A stretch of DNA of 64,000 bases from Tachypleus tridentatus (taxonomy: Eukaryota; Arthropoda; Merostomata; Xiphosura; Limulidae). The stretch is from the NCBI RefSeq assembly GCF_004210375.1, contig NC_134828.1, forward strand, positions 25,102,400 to 25,166,399, given 5' to 3'. This document shows positions 1 to 12,036 of this stretch, piece after piece; position 1 is the first letter of the stretch; every line of letters begins with the position of its first letter. Made by a program: the position numbers and the translations under genes. Below the pieces are notes generated by a model. That model was not told where the DNA came from. It did no database searches and saw only the letters and a program-made list of their open reading frames with translations.

Positions 1-740
1 TTTTGGCTGCTGATCATGAAAATCACATCCAAATTTGCCCATCACGTACCGTTTCATCGAAATCTTTAGTTTCACCAGGACATTACTACAATGGAAAAAC
101 GATAACAGGGTAACTGAAATCCGTCAATGCTTGCTGACTACTGTTGGACACTGCAACGTGATGCATCGGACATTGAATACAAACGAAAATCAGGAGCAAA
201 ACACTTTTAATTATGTTGAACTTAATAGCGTATTAGAAACATAAACGCAATTAAATACGTTATGGCCGGTAAACAATTAACTGTCTATTTCTCAGAGTTC
301 CTATGTGATGAAGCAAAACCAAAACTATATTTGTGCACACCCACCAGGTACCTGTCACAATCAGCAAAAACTTTTCAAGAAATTGTTGTGCAGATTTATT
401 TTTGCTAAACCTACGAGTATCGAAACTAGATTTTTCGCGTTTTGAGCCCTGAGACTCACCGTTGAGCTATCTAGTGACCAAAACGAACAAACAGTGCTGT
501 AAGGATACATTAATAATCCAGTAGACGTTTCATTTAAATAGTTAATTACGTACTATTTCACCAAACCTAGCAACTACAATCTAGTTACAAAAAATAAAGA
601 AACTGTAATTTTATATCAAACTATCGCGCCCGCGTTAAGTCTAAATAAATAAATGTAAATAAAATTCTTGCTCGTTGCTGCCTATAAAAAATTCCTTTCT
701 TTTGGTCTAATATAACATATAAGGTAATTTTTGATAAATA
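1..740. other. intergenic, no gene recognised
   Basis: AT-rich sequence in which I see no exon, no recognisable element and no RNA gene. The short open frames here have no family resemblance. Confidence 0.5.
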
Positions 741-1015
741 GGCCCGGCATGGCCAGGTGGTTAAGGCACTCGACACTTAATCCGAGGGTCGCGAGTTCGA
801 ATCCCTGTCACACCAAACATGATCGCCCTTTCAGCCGTGAGGGCGTTATAACGTTACGGTCAATCCCACTATTTGTTGGTAAAAGAGTAGCCCAAGAGTT
901 GGCGAGTGGTGGTGATGACTAGCTGCCTTTCCTGTAGTCTTACACTGCTAAATTAGGGACAGCTAGCGCAGATAACTCTCGTGTATTTGCGCGAAATTCA
1001 AAGACAAATAAATGA
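741..1015 (+). mobile_element. tRNA-headed SINE (family A), near full length
   Basis: It begins with a tRNA-like head (GGCCCGGCATGGCCAGG) that holds an A-box-like segment and the B-box-like GAGTTCGAATCCC. The body shared by all family A copies follows (ATGNTCGCCCTTTCAGCC, CAATCCCACTATTNGTTGG, AGAGTAGCCCAAGAGTTGG, CTGCTAAATTAGGGAC, GCGCGAAATTCAAA). It ends in an A/C-rich CAAATAAATGA tail. The head looks derived from a tRNA with a CGT anticodon. Confidence 0.93.
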
Positions 1016-1337
1016 ACAGGTCTTCAATAATGTGCCTTAATCAAAAGTTTAGTTTATAAAAACATAAACAAAGAAAAAAATATTTCTGTGAGCAAAATAA
1101 CTTTTAAGCAGTGTAAACCAAAGATAAATTTAACGGAAATAACTTGTATGTATAATTCTATATAACATGACAAATATATCTAAAATAAGATGAAATACAG
1201 GGTTTAGTAAGATGCTAATAATCACAAATAATACATCAATTGAAAGGTGAGCTCATCAAATATTTATGTATTTTTTGACTTGACAAAAGTGAAATTTTCT
1301 ACTTTTTTTCGACACTTAATTATTGTCTTTTTGCCCT

Positions 1338-1462
1338 TCCCCCGCTAGTTCAGCGGTAAGTCTACGGATTTACAACGTTAAAATCAAGGATTTGATTTCC
1401 TTCGGTGGGCTCAGCAGATAGCCCGATGTGGCTTTGCTATACGAAAACACACACACACATTG
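1338..1462 (+). mobile_element. short tRNA-headed SINE (family C)
   Basis: The head CCCCCGCTAGTTCAGCGGTAA is followed by GATTTACAACG, a B-box-like GATTTGATTTCC, GGTGGGCTCAGCAGATAGCC and GTGGCTTTGCTATA, and ends in an ACACACACAC tail. The same unit recurs at 13809 (+), 20279 (-) and 39789 (-). Confidence 0.85.
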
Positions 1463-2383
1463 CTTTTTTTAAAAATTTAATTTCTGGTCTACTTTTGCAT
1501 CGTAGTCGGCCTGACAAGCTCTGTTATTAGCCTAAAGGCCTCGTAGGCGCTAGATATGGAAGTGTAGTATGGTTAACATAATATTTCATCTAATTTTATT
1601 AACATTGTGCTAGCATTCATTGCCCCAAGAAAACTAACTGATAAATGACTTACATAAAACTGATAATAATTAGAATTTCCTAAGTAGTTCATATCATAAT
1701 AATCGTTATTCATGGATTATTGATTTGTTGCATCCCAGCTAGCTCATGGTATTAGGTGAAAAGTCTTATCGATACTAGCTAGATACGGCAGATGCAGTGT
1801 AGTTAATATTATATTCTTCTTTATTTTTGTCAAAGAGTTGTTAGAATTCTATCTATCATCAATAACTTTCTATTATTTCTTTTGTGTTAGTTTGCAAATT
1901 TAGTATAAATAGCGTTATTGTTTACTTATCAACTTTCATAACGGCATCATTATGTTATAACTAAAATGTATTACCCGTTGCTCATAGTGACACTTCAAAC
2001 CACACTGATGATAAATGCTCATACACCGTACTTAAGTTACCCAAATAGAAAAACAATCTTATGTGAAGTAACGTATTTATCAATATAAATTAATTTATTT
2101 CTTAATTTTTAAAATTTAATAAATATATTTAATCTGGTCTTTAAATAAAATGAATACTGGTAATGATGTTTTAAGTATTTTGTAAACACCCGACACCTAC
2201 ATTAAAATACTATAAACAAATAAAAATGCAATCGTCTGTTTTTTTGGAGGTTTTTTTTTCTCGGGCTTAACTTCAGACGTCAGAACTTTGGAAGGAAGTA
2301 CTTGATTTCTAAGTTAGAAACTAAGACTTGTTACTTTTTCTATTTCAACACTAATATATACAAATAAGACTCACTTAATAAGA
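1463..2383. other. upstream region of SYCP3
   Basis: AT-rich region with no recognised element. It should contain the SYCP3 promoter and 5' UTR, but no single TATA box or initiator stands out. The start codon context at 2384 is AAGAATGT, with a purine at -3. Confidence 0.4.
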
Positions 2384-2734
2384 ATGTCGCGTAAAGGACA
2401 AAAGAAATATACGATAGAAAAAGAAAATACGAATGTAAACAACTCAAATAAAAGTGAGTTCTGCACTGAATCGCTCTTAATTGGAGGAATGAGTCCATTA
2501 AGGTTAGGACTAGATTCGGATCATAATGGAAATTCTACCAGTACTATAACAACAATATATCCGCAAAATAATGAGACAATAAAACGCCATGGAATGGATG
2601 TTGACCAGAATGATTCAGGAATTGGAAATCCAGCAGATTTTAGTGGTGATCTCTCAAAACTTTTAGAATGTTTTGGTGCAGATATTAACAAAAGTGTCGT
2701 AGCAAAGCGCAGAAGACTCGAACAGTACACACAG
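2384..2734 (+). CDS. SYCP3: SYCP3 exon 1 (residues 1-117)
   Basis: It starts at ATG 2384 and ends ACACAG before the strong donor GTAAGTAA. It encodes the variable Asn/Ser/Thr-rich N-terminus and the start of the conserved domain ([16 protein letters not shown], then [11 protein letters not shown]). It ends in phase 0. Confidence 0.95.
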
Positions 2735-5700
2735 GTAAGTAAATAGTATTTGCCTAACTTTAGGCCTAAACTAACAAAGCTAGAAATAACTACCCAAAGG
2801 TAATTTGTAGCATCCTGAATATTCTAATTAGCAAATTATTACTATAATAGTTTTCTTTTAATGTTTTATTGGTAACCTTAAGCTGAGTTAACAGACTTGA
2901 GCACTGATTTGTTACTATTTACTAATTTTATTTGTACTGCAAAGCTTTCTTTTATCTATCTCTGTATTTACATATACGTGAACATGGAGAAACTTCTGTT
3001 ACACCCTTTCAATATTGCGAAATATTTTTAATAATAGCTCATATAATAATTAGGCCTAGCCATTATATGTAACAAATGTTAAGATTGGAAATAGAAAGCA
3101 CGTAGCAAATGAAAAGTTGATCAGTAAACATGTTTCTTCCATTTTTTATATATAATAGAGCAAAATAGCCTGAATATGCAATTGAAATTTTAAAAAGGTA
3201 TGGAAGGTATAATTAAGCAAGATTACAGGTACTGCAGTGAACTTGATTACTCAAACATTAGCTATAGATAGGCCTAACGGTAATTACTTGTTGCTCGCGA
3301 ATGACTAAAGTATTTTAAACTTTACTTAACTTTAAAAAATGCATTTAATAACACCATGAATTCAAAATACATTTCTTCATTGAAACACATGCCATAAATT
3401 GAAGAAACCATTTAACAGTGATAGCATTGACACATAAATTACTAATTTGCAATTTTTACATAAAATGAGACCCTGAGATGGCGAAAGCTGCAGAATGTGA
3501 AATAAAAACCTTTAATACACCGAAAACACTTTAATATACCTTTTAGCATTGAAATAACTTGAACGTAAAAGATAAAAATAAGTCTTTTAAAGTTACACCT
3601 CAAAATGAAAGTAAAATACTATCATTATATAAATATTTATGTACAGGCAGCATGGCTATAATACACTATAATAGATACACAAATGAATGTAAAGCCCTTA
3701 AATCTAAATGTTAATCTAAACATTATAAATAATTACGTATACAGACAGTACAATGAAAATCTTAATCCTAAACATAAATACTAAAATGAATTAAAATGCA
3801 TACGTGAATATACAGATTATACAAAATACACACACAAATTCATCGTAATGTACAATTTAATGGAAGAGCGGTAGAGCCTCAACAGCAATTTCGAGTTGAT
3901 ACTGGTACAATTCATTTAATGGGGAGCTAGCTATCTCTTCGTTGATTACAAGTGAGTTTGTCACAGCTGAAGTTATTTAATGTCTTCGTAAAAATATTAA
4001 TGGCCAATGTTAATCCACTGAAATTAAACGGTTTGTAATGTTCGAAATCTATAAACATTCTTGGTCACACATCTGTAGTTCTACCATTAATAAGTGTTAA
4101 TCAGTGTTATAGTTTCTGGAGTTTTATAGTGTACCAACTGTAGCAAACCAACAATATATATATTGTCTTTTGGTGAGGCGCGTTGGTTTATAAGCAGGAG
4201 GCGATATTCTAGAAATTTTAGCTAAAGCAACAATACTCGTATTTGCATATACACATAGTACGCTGTTGATTGTAACACTTGAGAATATTCTACAACTTTT
4301 TTGAATAGGCGGGAATTCGTAATACACATTTAACAGCATAAGATACATGCATTTCTAAATATATGTATATATATTTAACTTAAACAAACATCGATATTAA
4401 ATATATAATAGTAATTCCATTATATTTCAAATAACGTCTTATAGACCAGTATCCACATTTAGATTTGTGCCTCAAAAACCATAAAATCTTGATAAAATTC
4501 CTATATTCTCATTAAAAGGTTGCACTTTGGTTGTGTTTTTATTGATTTATTTATTTTGTGTTGGATGGCGCTCGTAAAATGTTTTTGTTTTTTTTTGGAA
4601 TTTCGCACAAAGCTACTCGAGGGCTATCTGTGCTAGCCGTCCCTAATTTAGCAGTGTAAGACTACAGGGAAGGCAGGTAGTCATCACCACTCACCGCCAA
4701 CTCTTGGGCTACTCTTTTACCAACGAATAGTGGGATTGACCATCACATTATAACGCCCCCACGGCTGGGAGGGCGAGCATGTTTGGCGCGACGCGGATGC
4801 GAACCCGCGACCGTAAGATTAGGAGTCACACAACTTGACGCGCTTGGCCATGCCAGGCCTCTTTTAAAATGACTGTGTAAAGTTTCATATATACATATGT
4901 GAAACCTTATACACGTATAACAGTATTTCGGTTAACCGGTAAATAATGGTCAGACACCATTGAAAAGCAGAGACAAAAGTAATTGATTATTCTAACGTAG
5001 GTAATATCATTTTTTTTTTCTTATTCGCGGGCCAACATGTGAACAGAGAGAATCGCATAAAATTATAAAACTAATGACATTGATTATAGGATTAATGTGC
5101 CAGCATTTCAGAAAACCCAAAATAAAAGACATTTTTACATTAAAGTATGAATAGAGAAAAGTGCTTATCTTATGAAATCTATTTTGGGGTAGATTTTGAA
5201 ATACCATGGATAACATTTTACTTTTAAATTGTGTGTACCATGTTCAAATCAGATACTGCTTTACCAGTAAAAACTATAAAGCACACATAAAAGTGGTACT
5301 TTAGAAATAAATATGCGTTGGAAACAAATTACACGGGTACTTGTCATTTTTCATTTGGTTCTGAGTTCAGATATAAGTGTCATGCAGTTAAGTTTCCACA
5401 CACAGTTCACTGTACACGCATTCAGAAAAATTCATAATTTACTGGGAAAAAAAAAAGTGAAGATACTTAGCTATTCTTTGGTAGGAAGTCATCACCAAAT
5501 GATTATAAAGAGTTTGTTTAAATGATATTGTTGTAAAGCTATAAGACCAATTACACTAAACTGAATGATACTCATTATAAATGTATTCTGACAACAAAGC
5601 TACTTATGGAAATAATGACTGTTATATTAATTAAGCATTCGAATTAAATCAAAAGATTTTTTTTCACATGCAGATTTTTTTTCCATTAATATGTATATCC

Positions 5701-8700
5701 GTATCAATTTATTAAAGTGAAAAGGTGTCAGGCAATTATCATTTGTTTTGTATAGTGACCAGTAAAACAATTAGCAATAAATCGCTTTGGTATCCTACTG
5801 GTGTACACTAAGGACTGCCCCTTTTAGTTTTTGGTGCCTCAGTTGCTCTCCCCAGAGTTCAAATATCTAGTCACATGTAAAGTTACCTACTGGGTGATTC
5901 TGCATGAGAAAAGTACAAATATCATTTTTCTCAACTTGGTGTCTTGGAACGGGGCATTCCAACAAATGGACATGGACATGAGGTAAGACAGTTCATCTGT
6001 ACTCTCATGTCATAGTTCTTCAACTTTTTGATCCAATGTACAATCATCCCTTCTAGATTTTTAAAGTTGATGAGCCATCTCGATATTGTGTGATCCACCT
6101 CGAGGATGAACTTTCTTATTACAAGTTGTGTTGGTTGTACTTCATAAACACTACACCTGCAAACAATTCTTTCTACCTGTTGGCATTCAGAAGTGACGAG
6201 AATGGTTTGTATACATGAACATTTGTTCATTAACATCCTAAAACTGTAACATCATTGGTTTGACTCTGTTATCCGTGGCATCATAATGCAGTAGAACTCA
6301 CAAACCTGACATGAATACACCAGGTACACTTATAAAGCATGTTTCTAGGAGATGATATATGCTTACAAACCTAATATGAATACACCAGGTACACTTGTAA
6401 AGTATGTTTCTAGGAGATGATATATGCTTACAAACCTAATATGAATACACCAGGTACACTTGTAAAGTATGTTTCTAGGAGATGATATATGCTCACACAC
6501 CTGACATGAATACACCAGGTACACTTGTAAAGTATGTTTCTAGGGTATGATATATGCTCACACACCTGACATGAATACACCAGGTACACTTGTAAAGTAT
6601 GTTTCTAGGGTATGATACATACTCACAATCCTCAATCCACTGAAATATGCCACAGCTTTAGTGAGAATGAACAATGCTATAGAAATATTTGAAAATTTGA
6701 CTGATACTGTGATGCAAACCCGAGAAAACTCCAAAGTTTTTGTCTCATCGTGAGTTGCAGCTGATCTTAAAGTGCTGTAATATTTTTATGGTCAGTCTAC
6801 CCACTATATGAACAAGACATTCAACTACTGTATGCATCAGCACGCACTTTCCAGGTTTTAACTTATTTACTATAATAGGAACACATATACCAGGCATCTT
6901 TCCAATTGTACCTTTTAAGTGTAACCTCCATTTTAACTTTTAAAAAATAGTAAGAGTCTTGCACAAACCAAAGGTCATGACTCAGAAATCAAACAATACA
7001 TCCAATGTGCTGAAATAAATTTTAGTTCTGCTCTTGTCATGGAGGTTCTAGGTTGTAGTTGTAGGCCAAGTCTAGAATGTTAAAAGTGTTGGACAACTTT
7101 CAGCACATTTAGACATTCGTCTATTCCTGGCAATGGAAAGACATCAGTATGAATCATAGTATCCATCTGAAAGTGATTAACGATAGACAGTCACCAATGA
7201 ACCATATACTCTCAGATGATTATAATCCTATCGATTAACATCCAGCTTTAGTTATATCCTTAGTACTTCAGAGAAGCCAACAGGGTGGTTCTTTAAAAGG
7301 ACTTACATGGTTTGTTTCTCTGTTGCTGTGAGGGATTGTTGATCTCCCCAGTCAGCTACGGTCTTTAACAAATACGTATGTAGCTAGCAGATCACATAGA
7401 CTCTGGCACTGAGTTGAATTTAGGATGTTGCCTTAATCATTAACTAGCAAGCTTAGGCTTGGAACAGAATATTCATTTTTGTGACTGTTTCCGTGGGAAA
7501 CTAGATAGTCGATTGGCCATAACTAAAGAGGAGGACTGGGATTTTGTCTTCTAAAGGATATGTTACAGTTCATGGTACTGCTGCCTGCTTTCCAGACAAG
7601 ATACTGTGTATTTTGTGCATTGGTTCAACAGCCACAGCCCATGGCAACACTTGGTCTGGTCCTAATAACCACAGCCTTCTGTGCATAAATGTACTGCAGA
7701 AGCTCTCTGCCAAACCCGTACAACAGGTGAATTGAGTTTCGGTACTACTGTTTTTTCTGCCAGATAAATATGTGTTATTTTATCTACTGTTGTTTTGCCT
7801 TTAATTATAAATTAGTTGTAGACTTAGTTTTTTTACTCTTGTCTACTTGATTCATTGAGTTCTACATATTAACATAGACGATACTACTCGTGTCTTATAA
7901 TTATGAGATTGCTTTTTTCTCTATTTTGATTAGTTTGATTTTAACTAATACTGATAATTTATAGATCATGTTGAAACATAATGAAATCATTCAGTTGTAA
8001 TTGCCAATAGGGAAAGAATATAAACAGGAATTTTCATCAGATGGTTAATGAAAGACTGGTTGAGATGGTAGTAAGATTTTTGGTTAGTATACAAGAATAG
8101 AAACAGACCCTATTGCTTTTTAACTAGAGTAGTCTTAGGTTGAGAGGCTGTATAGGCACTATTCTTGTTTAAAAGAAATATATTAGGTTGATGAATAATT
8201 CGTGAGCGTTTTTAAATAATTTCATTCAAGCATTACATGCAAGACTATACAATACTTCAATGCATGAACACATTACACCCAAAACATTTATTATGATACT
8301 TTATTTCATGTAGTACCTAGGTATATAGTATGCATTGTTTTAAACGAAATTGCAAGAAATTAAATGCGAAAAGCAGATGGTGTCGAAAATGCTCGATTTT
8401 GTCCACTTGACATTCCATTTAATGAGCTGAAAATGAAAGCAAAAATTAAAGACATATGAAAATCAAACACACCATCTATTAGAGCAAAAAATTATCTTCC
8501 AGATGACATGAAATATCTTGCGAAAGCGTTTCATTTATGAATATATTTTGTTAACTTGATAAAACGCTCACGAATTATTCCTCAACCCAATATGTATATG
8601 ATACAATAATGTAATCGATGTGTATGAAGGTATCCTGGCAAGTTAGTTGATAACACACACTGCATGGTAATTAATTGAAACAATTTCCTTTTAACGAATT

Positions 8701-10798
8701 TTAACAATGAAACCAATATATAAGTCTCATTTTTGAAAATCCCGGTTAACTTTATAACTATAGTTCGCTAAAACGTGAAATAATGCTAACGACCTTACCT
8801 CCACAAGGCAAAAGCAGTAGTTTTGTATACAGAGATTGAAAATAGTATGCATTATTCAAGGCAACAGAATGGTAGTAAGATTGCATTAACATTTATTAAA
8901 CTTGTAGAAATTGTGTTTCTTAAAACGAACTTATATGTATGTGTAAACGTGATTTTATTACACAAATTATTTTGCAGGACACCATGAAGGCAACAACCAA
9001 AAGAGTTTTTGAAATGACAGAGACTCAGGCTACAGAACGGAGAAGACTGATAGGAGAATTCCATAAACAACTGAGCAACTTGATACAGCAAGGAGAAACT
9101 GAGTTAGAGAAAGCCAAGGATGCGGAAGATCGGTTGCAGGTAAGGTTTCACTAGTATACATAGGAAGTGATAGTAGTTAGTGAAGCTGTTTCCTGGCATG
9201 CTGATATAGGTCATTATGCATGTCGACCTTAGATTGGTTGGTAGAGACGATTACATAGTAATTGCATTAAGGGCTGCCAGAGGGCGCATTGCACGACTGG
9301 CAGACATGGCAGTGGAATGTCAGAGATGATGATGTCATAGTTCCAAAAACTGAAAACACAATCATGATGATTTTATCACAGTGTCTCAACGTGTGATTAT
9401 GACCTCAATGTCCAGATTTTATTATGTTAGAACTAAAACCATTATTTTAACACGTATTATAACAGTGTGACACATGTCAGTTTTATCAAATGCAATTTGA
9501 ACAAGATATTATAACAGTAATTTACTTTATATAATTTTATAATTATCCATCCTTCAGTATAGATAAAACACTTGACTAATTCAGTGGTTCTCTATTCAAT
9601 CATATTTTATACATTTCCTTCCCTTTCATGTGAAAGTGACTTATTATTCGAAAAAGGAAACTTATTTAATTTGCAAACTTGCTACAATATTACTGTTTCA
9701 CTAGCTTGTCTTTATGTTACCCATGTAACTATGATTTTTATTGTTCTTCACAAAATGTTTCAATTTACACATGTTACTTTATAGTTTTAACATATATAAG
9801 TTTTACAAAACCAGATAGTAGAATTTGTTACTAAAGGTAGTGTTTTTGTAGATAGATGGGGTTGTTAGGCAGATTGTGTTGAGCTATGTCATCATCTTTA
9901 GTGACATCAGTGTCTCCCCCAGTTGCACGAGATCGATACATACGTGGGACTCCCTGGCTACGTGCAACAGGAGTTCCCCCTTAAATACTGGTGGCTCTCT
10001 CTGGACTTATGGAAGGATTATAATTAAATAGCAATGTTACATTTTTCCAAAAGTGACAAAATGTGAATACCACCTTCTTTGTTACAGAATGGTTTATGCG
10101 CGTGGTTCATGTCTATTAAGTTTCTTTTGTCGAACTTCGTGCAAAGTTACTCACCTTGTGTGACCGAATATATTACAGAATCTTTATTAATGTTTTTTTT
10201 TTAATTTAAAACTTCCATTTGTATGTATAAACAGAAGTTGATTCAACAACAACAGAAACATCAACAACAAATTAGAATTTCTCAGAGTCAACGGCTAAAG
10301 ATTTTGAAGCAACTAGGCGAGCAGTTTTTCCAGGTATGTATGTTTTCATTTTAGACTTCAGTGTCATAATATAAATACAAATAACATGCACCAATTCTAG
10401 AAAGCGATTTCCATGTAGTTACCGAAGTGAGGTATTCCATAACATTTTTCTTCTTGAATGTATACGTGGAGTTCGTCACGGATTCCCCCCCCCCTCCGTG
10501 TGAAATACAGTTTAAATTTCGTTTTTTCCGAGACTTCCATTACACTAAAGTACACATTTTTGCTACAGTGTTTATAGAACATTTTTGTATGTATTTGGTT
10601 GAGGTCTTGCCAATGAATTCAATTAAAGAACGTTTTCAGGGTATAGAAGAATTAGAGAAGAGACACATTGATCAGTACTCATCTGTCCAGGTAGAACTGA
10701 GGAAAGAGATGGCTCTTCTCCAAAAGAAGATTTTAATGGACACTCAGCAGCAAGAGATGATTAACGTTAAAAAGAGCCTCCAAAGTATGTTGATGTGA
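2384..10798 (+). CDS. SYCP3: SYCP3, synaptonemal complex protein 3 (four coding exons)
   Basis: Exons 2384-2734, 8978-9139, 10235-10333 and 10640-10798 have GT/AG borders and phase-0 introns. They join into 256 residues; the human protein has about 236. SYCP3 forms coiled-coil tetramers that assemble into fibres and build the axial/lateral elements of meiotic chromosomes. What identifies it: an acidic N-terminal region, then GADINKS with [10 protein letters not shown] (residues ~96-117), then a Gln/Glu/Lys-rich helix with [11 protein letters not shown] and [12 protein letters not shown], and a C-terminus reading [17 protein letters not shown] and KSLQSMLM, nearly identical to the vertebrate tail as I remember it. 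The first ~90 residues are diverged and Asn/Ser-rich. KGQKK and KRRR could serve as nuclear localisation signals. The Cor1/Xlr/Xmr family also contains FAM9 and the Xlr proteins, but the tail fits SYCP3 best. Confidence 0.95.
4581..4860 (-). mobile_element. tRNA-headed SINE (family A), near full length
   Basis: Reverse orientation: the tail (TTTTTTTTGGAATTTCGCAC) comes first on the + strand. The body follows (CTAGCCGTCCCTAATTTAGC, CAACTCTTGGGCTACTC), and the head ends TTGGCCATGCCAGGCC. The head is the ACGCGCTTGGCC variant, also seen at 30388, which marks a subfamily. Confidence 0.93.
6301..6625. repeat. 65-bp minisatellite, five copies
   Basis: Five head-to-tail copies begin at 6301, 6366, 6431, 6496 and 6561, exactly 65 bp apart. 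Each carries ATGAATACACCAGGTACACT and GTTTCTAGG. Copies 2 and 3 are nearly identical to each other, and so are copies 4 and 5. This pattern suggests stepwise duplication. It lies inside SYCP3 intron 1. Confidence 0.95.
8183..8590. mobile_element. mariner-type MITE, 408 bp
   Basis: The ends are inverted repeats of about 30 bp: TTAGGTTGATGAATAATTCG at the left matches the reverse complement of the right end, TTGGGTTGAGGAATAATTCG. Both continue into TGAGCGTTTT. TA dinucleotides flank both ends (8181-8182 and 8591-8592), the target duplication of Tc1/mariner elements. The interior is degraded, with no long open frame, so this is a deleted non-autonomous copy. Confidence 0.9.
8978..9139 (+). CDS. 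SYCP3: SYCP3 exon 2 (54 residues)
   Basis: Acceptor TTTTGCAG, donor CAG|GTAAGG, phase 0 on both sides. It encodes helix-forming sequence ([19 protein letters not shown], then [11 protein letters not shown]), collinear with the start of the SYCP3 tetramer helix. Confidence 0.95.
10235..10333 (+). CDS. SYCP3: SYCP3 exon 3 (33 residues)
   Basis: Acceptor ATAAACAG, donor CAG|GTATGT, phase 0. The Gln-rich segment [19 protein letters not shown] and the following [11 protein letters not shown] match the middle of the SYCP3 helix. The exon is short and easy to miss by open-frame scanning. Confidence 0.95.
10640..10798 (+). CDS. SYCP3: SYCP3 exon 4 with stop (52 residues)
   Basis: Acceptor CGTTTTCAG, stop TGA at 10796-10798. 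It encodes the most conserved part of the protein ([22 protein letters not shown], ending LM). The open frame running upstream to 10427 is intronic and shows no resemblance to SYCP3. Confidence 0.95.
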   Translation, partial: GIEELEKRHIDQYSSVQVELRKEMALLQKKILMDTQQQEMINVKKSLQSMLM

Positions 10799-10960
10799 AA
10801 CACGTCTTTTATTTCAAAGTTTACTCATACGGAGGCGAACATTGACCACCAGGTTAGTTCCAAAGTTGGTGTTTGACACGATTCACTTTATTGGTCAGTT
10901 TTATCAGTTATGTTACAGAAGTGGCTCGTGTTTTTTTGTTTTCGTATGAACTGAAAATAC

Positions 10961-10966
10961 ATTAAA
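10961..10966 (+). terminator. possible SYCP3 polyadenylation signal ATTAAA
   Basis: An ATTAAA hexamer lies about 160 nt after the stop codon, followed by a T-rich stretch (TTTTTTTTCTC). I found no AATAAA closer. The position fits a short 3' UTR. Confidence 0.45.
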
Positions 10967-11115
10967 CGTTTTTTTTTCTCAAGTTTGTTGTTTATCCGTA
11001 AGTATGAAATTTTATCATATGAAAAACAGTAACAGCTACGTGTTTAATTAAACGTACATCAAAATTAGAGAACATTTGAAATATTGAATGTAAAAAATAT
11101 TTTTCTTGAGAACAG

Positions 11116-11362
11116 ACAGCTCGGCTAGGTACTGAGGGCACTCGACTCGTGGACTCGAATCTCCGTCAAACCAAACATGCTCGCCCTTTCAGCCGTGGAG
11201 GCGTTATGAAGTTACAATCAATCTCACTATTCGTTGGTAAAGGAGTAGCTCAAGAGTTGGTGGTGGATAGTTATCATTAGCTGCCTTCCCTCTAGTCTCA
11301 CACTACTAAATTAGGGACGGATAGCTATCGTGTATCTTTGCACAAAATTCTAAAAGAACAGA
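11116..11362 (+). mobile_element. diverged tRNA-headed SINE (family A)
   Basis: The head is degraded (CGGCTAGGTACTGAGGGCAC) and lacks part of the D-arm region. The body is clear: CATGCTCGCCCTTTCAGCCG, CTCACTATTCGTTGGTAAA, CTACTAAATTAGGGACGG. Confidence 0.85.
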
Positions 11363-11427
11363 AAGCTGTCTTGTTTTAAAATTTAGTTATGGCTATCTTA
11401 GTAGATATTATTTGGGGCACAGTTTCG

Positions 11428-11630
11428 CCCGACGTGACCAAATGATTAACGTGACGGACTGGAAAGCCGAGGATCCATGGTTCGCGTTTAGAATCATGCT
11501 CTACCCTTTGGAGTTGTGGGTGCGATTAGAATAAGCCAAGAGTTGGCAGTTGTTATCTGGCAGTCTTCCTTCTGTTAGCTTGTAATTAGGGACGTCTGTG
11601 CACAGATAGCAACTGTACGTCTTTACCGGA
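11428..11630 (+). mobile_element. diverged tRNA-headed SINE, family A/B relative
   Basis: The head CCCGACGTGACCAAATGATTA carries a different anticodon region (GACTGGAAAGCC). The body is shortened but recognisable (AAGCCAAGAGTTGGCAG, TAGGGACG, GCACAGATAGC). It is a separate, older copy 66 bp after the previous one. Confidence 0.65.
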
Positions 11631-12036
11631 AGATAGAAAACAGCGAACCTTTGTTAGTTAACTCCATCACTTAGTCGTCATAAATCATAGACGTGAGAAA
11701 TTAACTAAACCAAAGTAACTTATTTAACTCTTATACTGAAGATGGATGTCAGTGATAACAAGAAAATCGATTCCATCAGTTTCTAATTAAAATGAATTCA
11801 TAAGAATAATATTAACTTTATTTTTAGTCTATAATTCAAATAAAATCCAAACCAGATATAAGAACAGACAGAAAGAAGAACAAAGAATAGCAGCACAAGG
11901 TTTACTACTACGTTATTTTGATATCTTGACAAATTATTACATTCATTTCATAAAGCAAATTATTGTCACGAGGTGGCAAATCAACGTATTAACTATATTT
12001 CTAGCAGTCAGTCTTTCATTGCACAATTCCTACACA

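Larger units (their letters stand above)
2735..8977. other. SYCP3 intron 1 (6.2 kb)
   Basis: It runs from donor GTAAGTAA to acceptor TTTTGCAG. It contains the SINE at 4581, the 65-bp minisatellite at 6301 and the mariner MITE at 8183. From 5800 to 7540 it is less AT-rich but still unassigned. No further SYCP3 exon is needed, because the flanking exons join in phase 0. Confidence 0.85.

Noticed and set aside
10427-10639. Upstream extension of the last SYCP3 exon frame
   Set aside because: It is hydrophobic and Pro-rich, lacks SYCP3 similarity and lies before a good acceptor (CGTTTTCAG); it is intronic.
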